The notes beneath the pieces were generated by a model, which did not search any database, had not been told where the DNA came from, and saw only the letters and a list, made by a program, of their open reading frames with translations. This document shows, in pieces, positions 63,697 to 64,000 of a stretch of DNA of 64,000 bases (the first letter of the stretch is position 1; every line of letters starts with the position of its first letter). Made by a program: the position numbers and the translations under genes. The stretch comes from CAWECB01 sp963807465 (GTDB lineage Bacteria; Patescibacteriota; Minisyncoccia; Minisyncoccales; Minisyncoccaceae): the NCBI GenBank assembly GCA_963807465.1, contig CAWECB010000003.1:62001-126000 (forward strand). The letters are read 5' to 3'.

Positions 63697-64000
63697 ATGG
63701 ATACCAATGAATTAATAATCGAGCATCTCTTAAAGATCGGAGCGGAAACCTCAGATGATTTGTCTTCAGCCAAAAGGAAGATAGCCAAAAGCAAAAAGGT
63801 TCCCTGTCCCAGTAATATTTCTCTCTTAAAATCTTATCACAACCTAGTCTCAAAAAAAAGAATCGCAAAGAACGACAAGTTGGAAAAACTCCTCAAAACC
63901 AGGCCAGTGAGATCCCTCTCCGGAGTAGTTAACGTTTCCGCTTTGACCAAGCCGTACGACTGTCCAGGAAAATGCCTTTACTGTCCCAATGAACCAGGCA
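63697..64000 (+). CDS. elp3: Elp3-like radical SAM/acetyltransferase, 3' end outside window
   Basis: 101 residues seen. The N-terminal helical region (ELIIEHLLKIGAETSDDL) is followed by RPVRSLSGVVNVSALTKPYDCPG and CLYCPNEPG, the conserved Elp3 block (RPVRTxSGVAVVAVMxKPxxCPG...CxYCPGG). Elp3 forms the cm5U34 carboxymethyl group on wobble uridines. Only the beginning of the radical SAM part is in the window, so the C-terminal acetyltransferase domain cannot be confirmed. Confidence 0.88.
   Translation, partial: MDTNELIIEHLLKIGAETSDDLSSAKRKIAKSKKVPCPSNISLLKSYHNLVSKKRIAKNDKLEKLLKTRPVRSLSGVVNVSALTKPYDCPGKCLYCPNEPG

Noticed and set aside
63696..63794. 33-residue N-terminal extension of the methyltransferase
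   Set aside because: It would run antisense through the elp3 start; the Met at 63695 starts at the family-like sequence.
1..64000. Recoded UGA (code 25 or 4)
   Set aside because: UGA ends several intact genes, including dnaG, lepB, pth and smpB, at positions expected for their families.
1..64000. Prophage, insertion sequence with transposase, rRNA operon or CRISPR-Cas
   Set aside because: No integrase, transposase, capsid, Cas or rRNA sequence was recognised in either strand.

Overview
The window reads as a chromosomal segment of a small-genome bacterium of the Candidate Phyla Radiation (Patescibacteria), most like a Parcubacteria-type lineage. The evidence is inferential. Genes are tightly packed, with ATGA or TAATG overlaps. 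Tails are lysine-rich and Shine-Dalgarno sites are few. There are many small membrane or surface proteins, an archaeal-looking sugar nucleotidyltransferase, a pseudopilin-like protein and a DUF11-type surface protein. UGA is used as a stop codon (for example at the dnaG/rpoD overlap), which argues against the UGA-recoding CPR lineages.

Layout. 1-2.8 kb: dnaG-rpoD. 2.8-8.7 kb: HtrA protease, glycosyltransferase, glycoside hydrolase, EamA transporter, a second glycosyltransferase-like protein, rhomboid protease. 8.7-11.9 kb: anaerobic ribonucleotide reductase module, with nrdD, a detached zinc-ribbon/glycyl-radical mini-protein and the activase nrdG. 11.9-14.2 kb: ftsA-ftsZ. 14.2-17.6 kb: ybeY, yqeY, rpsU, hisS, lepB. 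17.7-21 kb (+): pth, an SGNH hydrolase, a small ORF, topA. 21-22.9 kb: parAB and two tRNA-Leu genes. 23-34.8 kb: sugar nucleotidyltransferase, yvcK, 2-oxoacid:ferredoxin oxidoreductase, glmS, leuS, tatD, metG. 34.8-45.5 kb: AI-2E-type permease, M16 protease, membrane and surface proteins, glyS, ileS, a histidine phosphatase. 45.5-48.1 kb: an AT-rich accessory island with a VanY-like peptidase, ORF remnants and a strongly structured untranslated region. 48-53.2 kb: alkyltransferase, argS, an EamA-riboflavin kinase ORF, smpB, tmRNA, infC-rpmI-rplT. 53.2-58.8 kb: a PP-loop tRNA-thiolation-like protein, PolX, MFS half-transporter, flippase-like protein, hydrolase, greA with an attenuator leader. 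59-64 kb: mltG, SPFH protein, EndoQ-like PHP nuclease, EF-Tu-domain-2-like protein, LOG-like protein, and a Trm9-like methyltransferase facing elp3.

Two features pervade the window. First, many conserved genes are split by one-base indels (dnaG, nrdD, ftsA, ybeY, yqeY, hisS, topA, parA, yvcK, porB, glmS, leuS, tatD, metG, polX and others), some at homopolymers. This looks like uncorrected sequencing error rather than gene decay, so apparent fusions and breaks need caution. Second, several start codons lie 4-10 nt after a -10 box, suggesting leaderless transcripts.

The observations I would follow first are these. (1) A stand-alone zinc-ribbon plus glycyl-radical protein between nrdD and nrdG, sharing a perfect 85-bp repeat with the nrdD 3' end; it is analogous in concept to GrcA/YfiD for pyruvate formate-lyase. 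(2) A transporter-riboflavin kinase ORF, either a true fusion or overlapping genes. (3) A divergent Trm9-like methyltransferase/Elp3 pair that could make mcm5U-type wobble uridines in a bacterium. (4) A greA leader with a nearly leaderless 31-codon leader ORF and mutually exclusive hairpins. (5) A multi-hairpin RNA candidate upstream of vanY.
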